NCBI GenBank assembly: GCA_019918135.1
Contig: WBZZ01006894.1
Span: 62,001 to 126,000, forward strand
DNA from: Paulinella micropora
Lineage: Eukaryota; Cercozoa; Imbricatea; Euglyphida; Paulinellidae
DNA: 64,000 bases
Direction of reading: 5' to 3'
Below, piece after piece: positions 1-10,157 of the stretch (positions within the stretch are counted from its first letter, which is position 1; the number at the start of each line of letters is the position of its first letter). The translations under genes were made by a program, and so were the position numbers. The notes beneath the pieces were generated by a model. It saw only the letters and a program-made list of their open reading frames with translations. It searched no databases and was not told the DNA's origin.

Positions 1-2999
1 CCTCTCTCCCCTGAGCCCAAGAAACTCAAGTGGAAAGGGTGAATGGCGCAGAAGCTACAAACAAAATAAATACATGTCAAGATTACAACTCTGTCACGGA
101 TTTTTTTTTTTTTTTGTACATTTCTTGGCGCGCCCCCTTCTTTAGCGCGCCCCTGCCCTCCCTTTCCCGCTTCCGCTCCCGATTCTCAGACAGTGAGGGG
201 GGGCGGGGGGAGGCACATCCCGCCCCCTTCTTCACCCCTTCCCCTTCCTCCCCCCCCCCCCCCCCTTCTTTCCCCCCGTCTGTGCCCTTTGTTGTCGGGC
301 AACAAATTTTTTTTTCCTCTTTTCATATTTTTGACCTTGCGCACAGTGGCCGAGCCATGGCACGGACAGGACGCCGTCTGGGTAGTGAGGCTTTTGTCCT
401 CCTAGCACATTGACCACCGCCATCCATCCGCCGCAGGGTCGTGCCGGGGCACGGTGCGCAAGATCTGCGGAAATATCTGCGGGAATATGAAAAGTGGAAA
501 AGAAAGTTTTTTTTGGAACGCGTTTGCACGCGCAAACAAGGGACGAGGGGGGGGGGGATAGCAGGGGACAAGGGGGAACAGAGGGACGAGAGGGACGGGG
601 AGGGGGGAGCACACCCCGCCCCTCCCTGTACACGTTCTCAGTGCCAAGATTAAAATTGTTTCTTTCAGTAATTTTTTCTCGCGTGGTTTTTTCTTGTACA
701 CCGGCGAAGCGCGCCCCTACCCTCCCTCCCCCTTTCCCTCTCCAGCTCCCGACCCTCAGACGAGGGACTAGACAATTCGTGCTCTCCCCCCCTTCCCCTG
801 CCTCTTCTTCTTTCCCCTCTACTCCCTCCTATCCCCCTGAGCCCGGGGGGCTCAAAGAGCAGGGGGCCAGAATTGCAACAAAACTAAGAAGATTCCATTG
901 AGGCCATGGCGGGGGGCACCCCCCCCCGTATCCTCAAATCCTTTCTGCCACCCTTCCCTCTTCCCTCCCCTGAGCCCAGGGGGCTCAAGGAGCAGGGGGG
1001 CTCAAGGAGCAGGGGGGGGGAGGGGGAGGGGAAAGGCGCAGAAGCTGCAAAAGAAATAAATACATGCAACGCCTCCACTAACCCCCTCCCTCCTTTCATA
1101 TTTTTCTGACCTTGCGCACGATGGCCGAGCTATGGCACGGGCAGGAAGCCGTCGGGGTAAGTGAGGGGCTCTTGTCCTCCTGGCACATTGACCACCGCCC
1201 ATCCATTCGCCGCAGGTCGTGCTGGAGCACGGTGCTCTGCTCCTAGTTTTCAGTGCCCACGTGCACGACCGTCGAGCTTTAATTCAGCGTATTCTTTTTC
1301 GTACTCTTGGCGCGCGAGCAGAGCACAGACGGTGCCGGCCGGGGTTCTAATATAGGCTACCGCAGAAATATGACGTGGGCCGGATGCTGCGGCAGCCTGA
1401 GGGTGCCGTTGCAAATGTCAAGTGTAAGACTTTGTCGAGCTTTAATTCAGCGTAAATTACATTTTCTTGGCGCGGCCCCTGCCCTTTCCCTCTCCCTGTT
1501 CTCAATGCAAATATTAAAACTTTGTCAGGGATTTCTTTTTAATTTTTTTTGTGTACGTTCTTAGCGCGCCCCTGCCTCTTCCCTCTGCATGGAACGCGTT
1601 TGCACGCGCAAACAAGGGACGAGGGGAGGGGGGGGGGGGTATAGCAGGGGACAAGGGGAACAGAGGGACGAGGGGGGGGGGCGGAGGGGCACATCCCGCC
1701 CCTTTCTTTCCCCCTTCCTCTTTCCCCCCCGTCTGCTTTCTTTGTTGTCAGACCAAAAGAAAATTTGTCCTCTTTTCATATTATTCTAACCTTGCGCACG
1801 AGAATGGCCGAGCCATGGCACGGACAGGACGCCGTCGGGGTAAGTGAGGTTCTTGTCTTCCTAGCACATTGACCACCACCCATCCATCCATTCGCCGCAG
1901 GGTCGTGCTGGAGCACGGTGCCTTGAGTGTAAGACCGTCGAGCTTTAATTCAGCGTGTTCTTTTTCGCACTCTCTTGGCGCCCCCCTCCTCCCCCCTCCC
2001 CTTTACATTTGTCTTGTGCCTCCCCTCCCTCTACCCCTACCCCCCCCCCCTGAGCCCGGGGGGGCTCAAAGAGCAGGGGGCAGATTTGCAACAAAAACTA
2101 AGCAGATTCCACTGAGCCCATGTCGGGGCACCCCCCCCTCCTCTGTATTCTCAAATCTTTTCTGCCACCCTCTCCCCCCTTCCCTCTTACCGACGGGGGG
2201 AAGATAGATTGATCCTCCCCGGCCCTTTTCTCTCTTAGTTTTCAGTGCCGAAGATTAAAACTTTGTCAAGGATTTCTTTTTATTAATTTTTTTTATACCG
2301 GCGAAGCGCGCCCCTCCCCCACCTCCTTTCATATTTTTCTGACCTTGCGCACGGTGGTCGAGCTATGGTACCGACAGGACGCCGTCGGGGTAGTGAGGCT
2401 TTTGTCCTGGCGCATTGACCACCGCCCATCCATCATCCGCAGTGTCGTGCTGGGGGCACGGTGATCTGTTCCTAGTTTTCAGTGCCCCCGAGTGTAAGAC
2501 CGTCGATCTTTGATTCAACGTATTCTTTTTCGCACTCTCTTGGCGCGCGGGTAGAGCACAGACGGTGCCGCCAGGGTTCTAACATAGGCTACCGCAGAAA
2601 CATGACGTGGGCCGGATGCTGCCTGAGGGTGCCGTTGCAAGTGTTAAGTGTAAGACTTTGTCGAGTTTTAATTCAGCGTGACTTTCCTTGCACTTTCTTG
2701 GCGCCCCACTCCCCCTGCCCCTTCCCTTTCCTTCTCTCTCTCTTGGTTCTCAGTGCCAAGATTAAAACCTTGTCAGGGATTTTCTTTTTGCGTGATTTTT
2801 CTTATATATTCTTAGCGCGCCCCTGCTCCTCCCCCTTCCCACTGCCACTCCCGACAATTCGTGCTTCCTCCTTCCCTGCCTCTTCCATCTGCAAGATCTG
2901 CGGAAATAGGAAAAATATGAAAAGTAGAAAAAAAAATTTTTTGGAACGCGTTTGCACGCGCAAACAAGGGACGAGGGGAGGGGGGGAGGAATAAGCAGA

Positions 3000-3700
3000 T
3001 GACAAAGGTGAGAGGGGCGACGAGAGTGAGAGGGGCGGCGAGAGTGAGAGGGAGGGCTACAATAGGTCTTCCTCACGGCGGCCCAGCCGAGCGTCTGTGT
3101 GGGATTTTCTTTTTGCGCAAGTAGACTTTGGCGCCAAATTGGCGCTTACGGCTGTTTCCCCGGGAAAGCTAAGACGTACTGCCCGGCTGGACCGTATCAC
3201 GCACCCTACCTCCGGACGGCACAATTTGGCGCCAAATCTTACAGGGGCCGTTCCGGAGGCTAGCAGAGAAATCGGACGTTTTCCCGCGGGGAGGAACGGT
3301 ACGCCTTTTACTCACACAAAAATGTTTTTCGGCCCTCTCACCTTCCCTAGAGGCAGGGAGGTGCAGAGCAAAGGGGAGCGGGGCGACAAAGGTGAGAGGG
3401 GCGACGAAGGTGAGAGGGGCGACGAAGGTGAGAGGGGCGACGAAAGTGAGAGGGGCGACGAGAGTGAGAGGGGCGATGAAAGTGAGAGGGAGGGCTACAA
3501 TAGGTCTTCCTCACGGCGGCCCAGCCGAGCGTCTGTGTGTGATTTTCTTTTTGCGCAAGTAGATTTTGGCGCCAAATTTGCGCTTACGGCTGTTTCCCCG
3601 GGAAAGCTAAGACGTACTGCCAGGCTGGACCGTATCACGCACCCCTACCTCCGGACGGCACAATTTGGCGCCAAATTTAGCTGGGGCCGTTCCGGAGGGT
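3000..3700 (+). repeat. 18-bp minisatellite inside a larger repeat unit
   Basis: A unit of roughly 450 bp occurs here (one partial and one fuller copy) and again at 18950-19450. It carries a tandem 18-bp repeat (GAGAGGGGCGACGAAGGT and variants) at about 3005-3050 (2-3 units) and 3373-3490 (6-7 units). Around it are a segment starting CTACAATAGGTCTTCCTCAC and palindromes TTTGGCGCCAAA. Read as protein the minisatellite gives a collagen-like GERGDE pattern, and a frame of about 260 codons stays open across it. The frame does not persist in the other copy and the flanks are repeat DNA, so I treat it as non-coding. Confidence 0.85.
3127..3675. promoter_or_regulatory. Four TTTGGCGCCAAA palindromes
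   Basis: Perfect 12-bp palindromes TTTGGCGCCAAA lie at 3127-3138, 3225-3236, 3565-3576 and 3664-3675. Each half (TTTGGCGC) fits the eukaryotic E2F/DP consensus TTTSSCGC. They belong to the minisatellite unit. A regulatory or origin role is inference only. Confidence 0.4.
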
Positions 3701-6110
3701 CAAGGAGCAGGGGGGAGGGGGAGGGGAAGGGCGCAGAAGCTGCAAAAGAAATAAATGCATGCAACGCCTCCACAGGTCGGCCTCCCCTCTGTGCATATCT
3801 TTCTGACCCTGCGCACAGTGGCCGAGCTATGGCACGGACAGGACGCCGTCGGGGCCGGCCGGGGCTCTTGTCCTCCTAGCACATTGACCACCGCCCATCC
3901 ATTCGCGCAGGGTCGTGCTGGAGCACGGTGCCCCGAGAGTAAGACCGTCGAGCTTTAATTCAGCGTATTCTTTTTCGCACTCTCTTGGCGCGCGAGTAGA
4001 GCACAGACGGTGCCGGCCAGGATTCATGGCTCGGGCTACCGCAGCGACATGACGTGGGCCGGATGCTGCGGCAGCCTGAGGGTGCCGTTGCAAGTGTCAA
4101 GTGTAAGACTTTGTCGAGTTTAATTTCAGCATGGACTTTTCTTGCACTTTCTTGGTGCCCTACTCCCCCTGCCCCTTCCCTGCCCTTCTTTCTCTCTCTC
4201 TCTTGGTTCTCAGTGCCAAGATTAAAACCTTGTCAGGGATTTTTTTTTGCGTGATTTTTCTTGTATACCGGCGAAGCGCGCCCCTACCCTCTCCTGCCTC
4301 TTCTTCTCTCCCCTCTACTCCATCCCCCCCCCTCTGTATCGAGAAATCCTTTCTGCCACCCTCCCCTGAGCTCAGGGGGCTCAAGGAGCAGGGGAGGGGA
4401 AAGGGAAGGGTGAATGGCGCAGAAGCTACAAACGAAATAAATACATGCAACGCCTCCACTAATCCCCCCTGCCCCTTCCTCTCTCTGTTTTCAGTGCCAA
4501 GATTACAGCTTTGTCATGGATTTCTTTTATTTCTTTTACACCGGCAAAGCGCGCCCCTGCCCTCCCTCTCCCGCTCCCTCCCCCCTTTCTTCCCCCGTGT
4601 TCCCTTTGCTGTTGGGCAAAAAAAATTTCTTTCTTCTTTTCATATTTTTTTGACCTTGCGCACGATGATGGCCGAGCTATGGCACGGGCAGGACGCCGTC
4701 GGGGGTAATGAGGCCCTTTTCTCTCTTAGCGTGCCCCTCCCCCACCTCTTTTCATATTTTTCTGACCTTGCGCACGGTGGTCGAGCTATGGCACTGACAG
4801 GACGCCGTCGGGGGTAGTGAGGCCTTTGTCCTGGCACATTGACCACCGCCCATCCATCCTTCGCATGGTTGTGCTGGAGCACGGTGATTTGCTCCTAGTG
4901 TTCAGTGCCCCTAGTGTAGGACCGTCGAGCTTTGATTCAACGTATTCTTTTTCGCACTCTCTTGGCGCGCGAGTAGAGCACAGACGGTGCCGGCTAGGGT
5001 TCTAACATAGGCTACCGCAGCGACATGACGTAGGCCGGATGCCGCGGCAGCCTGAGGGGTGCCGTTGCAAATGTCAGTGCCAAGATTAAAACTTTGTCAG
5101 GGATTTTTTTAATTTTTTTTTGTACATTTCTTAGCGCGCCCCTGCCCTCCCCCTTCCGCTCCCGCTCCCGCCCCCTTCTTTCCCCCCGTCTGTTCCCTTT
5201 GTTGTCGGGCAAAAAAAAATTCCGCAGATCTTTTCATATTTTTCTGACCTTGCGCACGGTGGTCAGAGCCATGGCACGGACAGGACGCCGTCTGGATAGT
5301 GAGGCTTTTTGTCCTCCTAACACATTGACCACCGCCCATCCATCCATCCGCGCAGGACCGTGCCGGAGCACGGTGCGCAAGATCTGCGGAAATATCTGCA
5401 GGAATATGAAAAGTGGAAAAGAATTTTTTTCTGGAACACGTTTGCACGCGCAAACAAGGGACGAGGGGAGGGGGGATAGCAGGGGATAAGGGGACAGAGG
5501 GACGAGAGGGGGGGAGAGCAAACCCCGCCCCTCCCTGTACACGTTCTCAGACGGGAGGGGGGGGGGGGGGCAAAGACAGATCGTGCTTGATCCTCCCCCG
5601 CCCCTTCTCTCTCCCTCTCTTAGTTCTCAGTGCCAAGATTAAAATTTTGTCAGTAATTTTTTCTCGCGTGGTCTTTTCTTGTACACCGGCAAAGCGCGCC
5701 CCTGCCCTTCCCTTGCCTCTTCTTCTCTTCCCTCCCCCGAGTCCAGGGGGCTCAAGGAGCAGGGGGTGAGGGGGGGGGGGGAAAGGGCGCAGAAGCTGCA
5801 AACACCAACCCGCCTTCCCCGTGCCGGGCGCCCTCCTCCCTCCCCTCTTACCGACGGGGGGAGGGGGGGAGAGACAGATTGATCCTCCCCGCTCCCTTCC
5901 TCTCTTAGTTTTCAGTGCCGAAGATTAAAACTTTATCAGAGATTTCTTTTTTTTGCGTGATTCTTTTTTGTACACCGGCGAAGCGCGCCCCTGCTTTTTT
6001 TCCTTCCCGCTGCCACTCCCGACAATTCGGAACGCGTTTTCACGCGCAAACAAGGGATGAGGGAGGGGGGGGATAGCAGGGGACAAGGGGATGGGGCGGC
6101 GAGGAATTCA

Positions 6111-6286
6111 ACAAGGCTTTTAAGCAGCGTTTTCCTAGCCTTCCAGGGCTGTACGCATCCATCCAAGTAGCGGCAACCGAAGGCTTTGGGTGCGGTCTCT
6201 GTGATGTTCACCTTCTCAAGATTTTCAATCCGATCTGTACACAGTTCTGTAATAAAAAAAAGAAAGCACCCGATCGCATCTTTTCA
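6111..6286. other. Unique leader region of the next gene
   Basis: Non-repetitive sequence between the repeat array and the gene starting at 6287. An AT-rich stretch (CTGTAATAAAAAAAAG) lies about 35 nt before the ATG and is the best TATA-like candidate. Confidence 0.4.
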
Positions 6287-6730
6287 ATGAGCGATGGGAA
6301 ATGGACAAAGACAGAAGAGGAGTTGCTTAAAAGGAAATTTAAAGATCTTTGTCCCTGCCCAGATGCAAGTAGTCTAAACAAACAGGAGCTTCAGAACCGT
6401 GTCTCAAGGCACATGACTTCTTACCAAGTTTTCAAAGCGGGAGCAGAATTTGGATACAACATTGCGTCAGCTCCGAAACCGAAATCGTGGGCAGATGTCG
6501 ATCAAGACTTGCTCAAAGAATATTTACCCTATGAGGTGCTATCGAATTTGAGCAAAGACACGTCTGCCAAATGGTGTAATAATGCACGGACAAAGATGCA
6601 ACCGATCCTGGACACGAGCAGCGGGGCTTCTGAGCGCCTTCGAGGACAGCTAACTGAAATACTGCAAGCGGTGAACAATTTTGATTACTTGCAAAAGATA
6701 GCTGGATTTGTGAAAGAACATTACGGTTAG
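6287..6730 (+). CDS. Orphan 147-aa protein, possibly Myb/SANT-like
   Basis: An intact, compact gene in otherwise repeat-filled DNA. The protein is mostly helical and charged. Its N-terminus (GKWTKTEEELLKRKFKDL, residues about 4-21) resembles the first helix of Myb/SANT or trihelix DNA-binding domains, with a Trp followed by an acidic E-E-x-L-L pattern. A second Trp-containing segment (SWADVDQDLL, about residue 66) could be another such helix, and a third Trp is in AKWCNN. I see no signal peptide or membrane segment. The first ATG is used, preceded by an AT-rich box. No paralogue was noticed in the window. The DNA-binding call is tentative; the coding call rests on an uninterrupted, non-repetitive, normal-composition frame. 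Confidence 0.7.
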   Translation: MSDGKWTKTEEELLKRKFKDLCPCPDASSLNKQELQNRVSRHMTSYQVFKAGAEFGYNIASAPKPKSWADVDQDLLKEYLPYEVLSNLSKDTSAKWCNNARTKMQPILDTSSGASERLRGQLTEILQAVNNFDYLQKIAGFVKEHYG

Positions 6731-6748
6731 GAGTCTCTTAGCTAATTC

Positions 6749-7110
6749 TCGGATTGGATTGAAATCTTAGAGAGGTGAACCCCTCCAGAGACCGGCAGGC
6801 AGCAACCAAAGCAAACTGCGGGGGCAAATGAGCCTGCGACCTTTGACTACCGCCCGAGTCGGATGGGACGCAAGCCCAAATGTAAGACCGTCGAGCTTTA
6901 ATTCAGCGCATTCTTTTTCGCACTGGCTCGAGGTGGACGGCCTGTACGAGGCCGGGCCGGACACCGGCAATGGCAATTCGGAAGGTGGCATTAGCTTTGC
7001 GCGCTTTGCCGGTGTACAAAAATCAGCGCAAAAAAAAATCCATGACAAAATCTCAGGCTTGGCACTGAGAACTAAGACAGCTAGAAAGAGCCAGGAAAGG
7101 AACAAAATTT
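6749..7110. repeat. Dispersed repeat cluster (type B plus mosaic modules)
   Basis: At 6749-6812 is a copy of the type B repeat (GGATTGGATTGAAATCTTAG, then AGAGACCGGCAGGCAG), also at 45.4, 46.0, 50.3 and 54.9 kb. It is followed by the GTAAGACCGTC module (+) at about 6882 and by the TTGCCGGTGTACAAAAATCA/TTGGCACTGAGAAC module in the opposite orientation near 7008-7070. No gene is supported. The 7110-7282 stretch is AT-rich, non-coding 3' flank of the membrane-protein gene. Confidence 0.75.
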
Positions 7111-7282
7111 TAAAGGCACACGGGCAGGTCCAGCCGGCGCCGATGCTCGTATGACTGCAGCGGCTGGTAGGCTTGTACGGCGTTTCAAAAAAAGAAAAAA
7201 GAAGCTCAGAAACGGAGTTAAATCAAAAAGGGAGGTAGATGTTTTCATCGGGAAGCAAACCTCACTTTTAGGCCAGACCGCC

Positions 7283-8377
7283 TTATAGCCGCAGGTACTT
7301 GCTAACCTCCTCGGCGGCGTCACGGTCCGGCAGGATCCGGTTCAGCTCGCTCCGCACTCGCGCGGGTCTCCGGGAGCTCCAGGCAGCCGCGAGCGCCAAA
7401 CACAGCAGCACGCACAGGTGAGCTCCGACGAACGCCCGTTTCCAGCCTCGTTTGTCGGGCCAGACGAAAACGCAGACAGTCAGCGTCACCAGCACCAGGC
7501 AGGCCAGCGGAGTCAGCGCCACGCGCGCCAGCCGGGGCCGCACCTCGTCGTACCAGACCTCGCGGGCGCACCAGCCCGCCAGGGGCAGTGTGTACGTTAG
7601 CAGCCAGGTCACGCGGCCCTCCTCGTCCCAGAACGCCAGCGCAAGCGACGCCAAGCACGCAAACCAGCACATTGCGTAGGTCCAGGTAAAGCCCAGCGGC
7701 GCGGGCGGTGGTGGTATTGCGTGGACAACGTCGTACGCCGCCTCGGCGCGCCTGGCCTCGAGCCACCTGCCTGCTTGCCAACGCATGGCACAGCCAACAA
7801 ATATGTGGTAGAGCGTGAGCGCCGACGCAGAGAGGGGCACCCAGGCATCCCGCAACTCGCGGCGGGGCCGTGTGGCCCACAGCCAGCCGGTCGCGGTGGC
7901 CAGCGCGCACGAGTGCAGCAGGAGCTGCTGCGGGCGTGTGCCTTGGGGTAGGGACGGGTCAAGTGCGTACAGGGAGGGCCAGTACAGCCCGGCGCCCTGG
8001 GCCAAGAGCAAGGACGCCGGGGGCAGCCAGCTGCGCGCGGCCTCACCGTGCAGCCCCAGCACGAGACCCCAAGCCAGTGCAAGCGCGCCCAGGATTAACA
8101 AACAGAACTCCAGCCAGTAGGACAGCTTCTGCCCGTAGTCGAGGAGGGGCGTCGGCAGTAGGAACAAATGCACCCAAGAGAACCAAAGAGTCAAGGGCTC
8201 GGTTAGGCCTAAGCTGATTTTAAATTTCTGCCAGTCGCCTCGGCCGCCTTGCAAGAAGCCTACTAAGACGACCAGTTCATAAAACAGCGCAAAGTAGCCT
8301 AGGTACGCCAGGCACCCGACAACAAAGGCTATGCATTCCCGTGTGTCAGTCCAATTACAGCCACGCCTGGCGAGCAT
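7283..8377 (-). CDS. Multipass membrane protein of unknown function
   Basis: A 364-residue, strongly hydrophobic protein with about ten candidate membrane spans, for example around CIAFVVGCLAYLGYFALFYE, LLILGALALAWGLVLGL, LASLALAF, LACLVLVTLTVCVFVW and LCVLLCLALAAAW. Trp- and Arg-rich loops separate them and the C-terminal tail is short and charged (DRDAAEEVSKYLRL). The frame stays open upstream to 8596, but that part is translated repeat DNA rich in G/R/P. I therefore take the ATG at 8377, just inside unique sequence. Repeat DNA lies directly upstream (8415-8790) and may have replaced the promoter. I do not recognise the family; a viral membrane protein or transporter-like protein are both possible. 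Confidence 0.7.
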   Translation of the reverse strand: MLARRGCNWTDTRECIAFVVGCLAYLGYFALFYELVVLVGFLQGGRGDWQKFKISLGLTEPLTLWFSWVHLFLLPTPLLDYGQKLSYWLEFCLLILGALALAWGLVLGLHGEAARSWLPPASLLLAQGAGLYWPSLYALDPSLPQGTRPQQLLLHSCALATATGWLWATRPRRELRDAWVPLSASALTLYHIFVGCAMRWQAGRWLEARRAEAAYDVVHAIPPPPAPLGFTWTYAMCWFACLASLALAFWDEEGRVTWLLTYTLPLAGWCAREVWYDEVRPRLARVALTPLACLVLVTLTVCVFVWPDKRGWKRAFVGAHLCVLLCLALAAAWSSRRPARVRSELNRILPDRDAAEEVSKYLRL

Positions 8378-8414
8378 TGCCTGGGCCAATTCGTAAAATG
8401 GGCCGATCAGCCTT

Positions 8415-8790
8415 GTGCAACCTGCGAGAGAGAGAGAGAGGAGGGGGATAGCGGGGGACAGGGGAAACAGAGGGACGAGAGGATTGACGAGGGGAAGCAC
8501 ACCCCGCCCCCTTCTTCCCCCCCCCCTTCCTCTTCCTCCCTCGTTCCCCCCTCCCCCCTCCCCCCCGTCTGTTTCCTCTGTTGTCGGGCAAAACAAAGTT
8601 TTCTTTTCTTCTTTTCATATTCCCGCGGATCTTGCGCACGGTGGCCGAGCCATGGCACGGACAGGACGCCGTCGTGGGTAGTGAGGCCCTTGTCCTCCTG
8701 GCACATTGACCACCGCCCATCCATTCATTCGCCGCAGGGTCGTGCTGGGGCACGGTGCTCCGCTCCTAGTTTTCAGTGCCCCACGGAGGG
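8415..8790 (+). repeat. Mosaic repeat block between divergent genes
   Basis: Modules in + orientation: ATAGCGGGGGACAGGGG, TCTGTTTCCTCTGTTGTCGG, CTTGCGCACGGTGGCCGAG with the ATGGCACGGACAGGACGCCG core at 8651, and GGTCGTGCTGGGGCACGGTG. They fill the whole promoter interval between the membrane protein (-) and the F-box gene (+). Confidence 0.85.
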
Positions 8791-8863
8791 GAGGGGGGGG
8801 AGCGCCCCCTCCCCCCCCCCCCCCCCACCGTCGCTTGTCTTTTTTCTTTGGTTCTGCACAAAC

Positions 8864-9580
8864 ATGAGTTCAGCGGAGACAAGGGGCGCGGGGGGCATGC
8901 TCTTCGAGCTGATAAGTGCTCTGCCGCCAGAATTGCTGGAGCTCATTGCCGACTGCTCACCCGCGTCCGCTGCTAGGCTGGGCTCGACCTGCCGTGGTCT
9001 GTCGGCCAAGCTCGCCCACTTACCCAGGCTGGCGCAGCAGAGGTACCTAAGCAAGTGGCATCAGGACCTGAGTGGAGCGATCGAAGAACTGGTGTTCGGG
9101 GACACCCGGGCCACGGCATCGGCATCCCCTACCACCGTGGCTTGGCTGGGCAGTCACAGCTACGCGCTCCCCTGCCTGAGCCTGCGCGCTAGGTGCCAAG
9201 ACAGCTACGAAGACTTCTTGACAACTAGCCTGGAGCTCACGTTTTGTCAACCTGTTGAGACGCAAAAGGCGGAACTAAGCTTAACACTGTTCTGTACTGA
9301 CGCCGCTGGTGGGTGTGCACACTGCGGCGACTACGACGAGGAATGGGGACTGAGCCTCTTCCTGCACATCTGTCCGCCCGAACGGAGCCGCAGTGCTATT
9401 GAAGCCGCGGTTCGAGAGATCGTTTGCGTGGACGTCCAGAACAAGCTGTTGGATCTGTACCTGAGCGGAGCCACCATGGTGGAGCTGCGCACGCTGGCGG
9501 TCCACGAGCGTTCAGGGCTGCGGCGGAGAAGGCCCGGCGAAAAACCTTTTTGGCGCCTGTGCCCCATGTGTGCGCTGTGA
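8864..9580 (+). CDS. F-box domain protein
   Basis: A 238-residue protein. Residues about 12-60 read as an F-box: a hydrophobic stretch with LPPELLELIADCSPASAARL followed by STCRGLSAKL. F-box proteins recruit substrates to SCF ubiquitin ligases via Skp1 and are common in large DNA viruses. The rest has Cys pairs (CAHC about residue 147, CPMC near the C-terminus) that might bind zinc, and an Arg-rich stretch (SGLRRRRPGEK). The frame extends upstream to 8681, but that part is repeat DNA; the ATG at 8864 follows unique sequence. A decayed partial copy lies just downstream at 9747-9865. The substrate is unknown. Confidence 0.7.
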   Translation: MSSAETRGAGGMLFELISALPPELLELIADCSPASAARLGSTCRGLSAKLAHLPRLAQQRYLSKWHQDLSGAIEELVFGDTRATASASPTTVAWLGSHSYALPCLSLRARCQDSYEDFLTTSLELTFCQPVETQKAELSLTLFCTDAAGGCAHCGDYDEEWGLSLFLHICPPERSRSAIEAAVREIVCVDVQNKLLDLYLSGATMVELRTLAVHERSGLRRRRPGEKPFWRLCPMCAL

Positions 9581-9595
9581 ACCAGCCCGCTTGCG

Positions 9596-9700
9596 CGGAC
9601 TGAAGTGGGGGGGGGGGGGGGGCGCGGGGGGGGGGGGGGCGGGGTGGGAAGGGGGGGGGGCGCGGGGGCATGCCACCCGGGGCATGGTTTCCCGGGGCAT
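9596..9700. other. Poly(G) and hairpin-rich spacer
   Basis: Runs of 10-18 G interrupted by single C or A, then GCATGCCACCCGGGGCATGG, which can fold. Non-coding. It is one of many homopolymer tracts in this genome segment. Confidence 0.6.
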
Positions 9701-9746
9701 AGAAGCTCTTAAAGTTCTTTTACAATTCAATCTTATGCCGTACAAA

Positions 9747-9865
9747 ACCAGGACCTGAGTGAAACGATTGCAGAACTAGCGTCGGAAACGGGGGAGCAGG
9801 CAGTGTCCCGCTGCGAAAGTCCAAGCTACGCGATCCCTTGCATTGCGCATCTGCGACAGCTGTGA
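9747..9865 (+). pseudogene. Decayed fragment of the F-box gene
   Basis: The stretch starting CAGGACCTGAGTGAAACGAT matches the F-box gene segment CAGGACCTGAGTGGAGCGAT (from about 9061). A later segment (AGCTACGCGATCCCTTGCAT) matches AGCTACGCGCTCCCCTGCCT. The sequence between is shortened and out of frame, so this is a relic of a second F-box copy. The remaining 9866-10110 is AT-rich with no supported gene. Confidence 0.6.
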
Positions 9866-10039
9866 CAGAACAGGATAGTTGTGTTTAAACAAGATTTGCA
9901 AAATTAAAGCTTTTTTATTTTTGAAGCAAGCAAATCCTGGGATCGGTGATGAATTGTGCAACGAAAATTTGGGGGGAGTACAGACTGCGACAGTGTTCAT
10001 GTTATAAACATATGATCCCGTTTGAACTAGGCGAGGGCA

Positions 10040-10105
10040 CGGGGGGGGGGGGAGGAGCATGCCCCCCCCCCGAGGGGAGGCGCGGGGGGGTATGCCCCCC
10101 GTTTT
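10040..10105. other. G/C hairpin (GCATGCCCCCC type)
   Basis: A GGGGGGGGGAGGAGCATGCC stretch and a later GGGGGGTATGCCCCCC inverted repeat form stems. The same GGGGGC(A/T)TGCCCCCC hairpin recurs near 36100 and in the Fanzor region at 50.4-51.9 kb. Confidence 0.5.
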
Positions 10106-10109
10106 TAAT

Positions 10110-10157
10110 CATGTATAAAGTAGAAGAGTTTTTATCAGGCCAAACCGGCGCGCCACA
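10110..10157 (+). promoter_or_regulatory. TATA-like promoter of the leucine-rich gene, copy 1
   Basis: TGTATAAAGTAGAAGAG lies about 35-45 nt before the ATG. The same TATAAAGTAGAAGA string stands at the same distance before the paralogue on the minus strand (near 36070-36090), which supports a real core promoter. Confidence 0.6.

Larger units (their letters stand above)
1..6110 (+). repeat. Mosaic dispersed-repeat array A
   Basis: About 6 kb built from a limited set of short modules that recur in a roughly fixed order with indels. The main ones are a module of about 150 bp around ATGGCACGGACAGGACGCCG, a module starting GTAAGACCGTCGAGCTTTAA, one around GTGCCAAGATTAAAACTTTG followed by CACCGGCGAAGCGCGCCCC, one holding the palindrome GTTTGCACGCGCAAAC, a TGAGCCC...GGGCTC hairpin module, and one ending in AAATAAATACATGCAACGCC. 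Long G and C homopolymers separate them. Open frames here are short, shift between copies and translate to low-complexity sequence, so I call no gene. Confidence 0.9.

Noticed and set aside
3000-3500. CRISPR-like array
   Set aside because: The 18-bp units are directly adjacent with no unique spacers, and no cas genes are present; this is a minisatellite.
3097-3879. 260-codon frame with collagen-like GERGDE repeats
   Set aside because: It is the translation of an 18-bp minisatellite and flanking repeat DNA; the corresponding frame in the copy at 19.0-19.4 kb is different and shorter.
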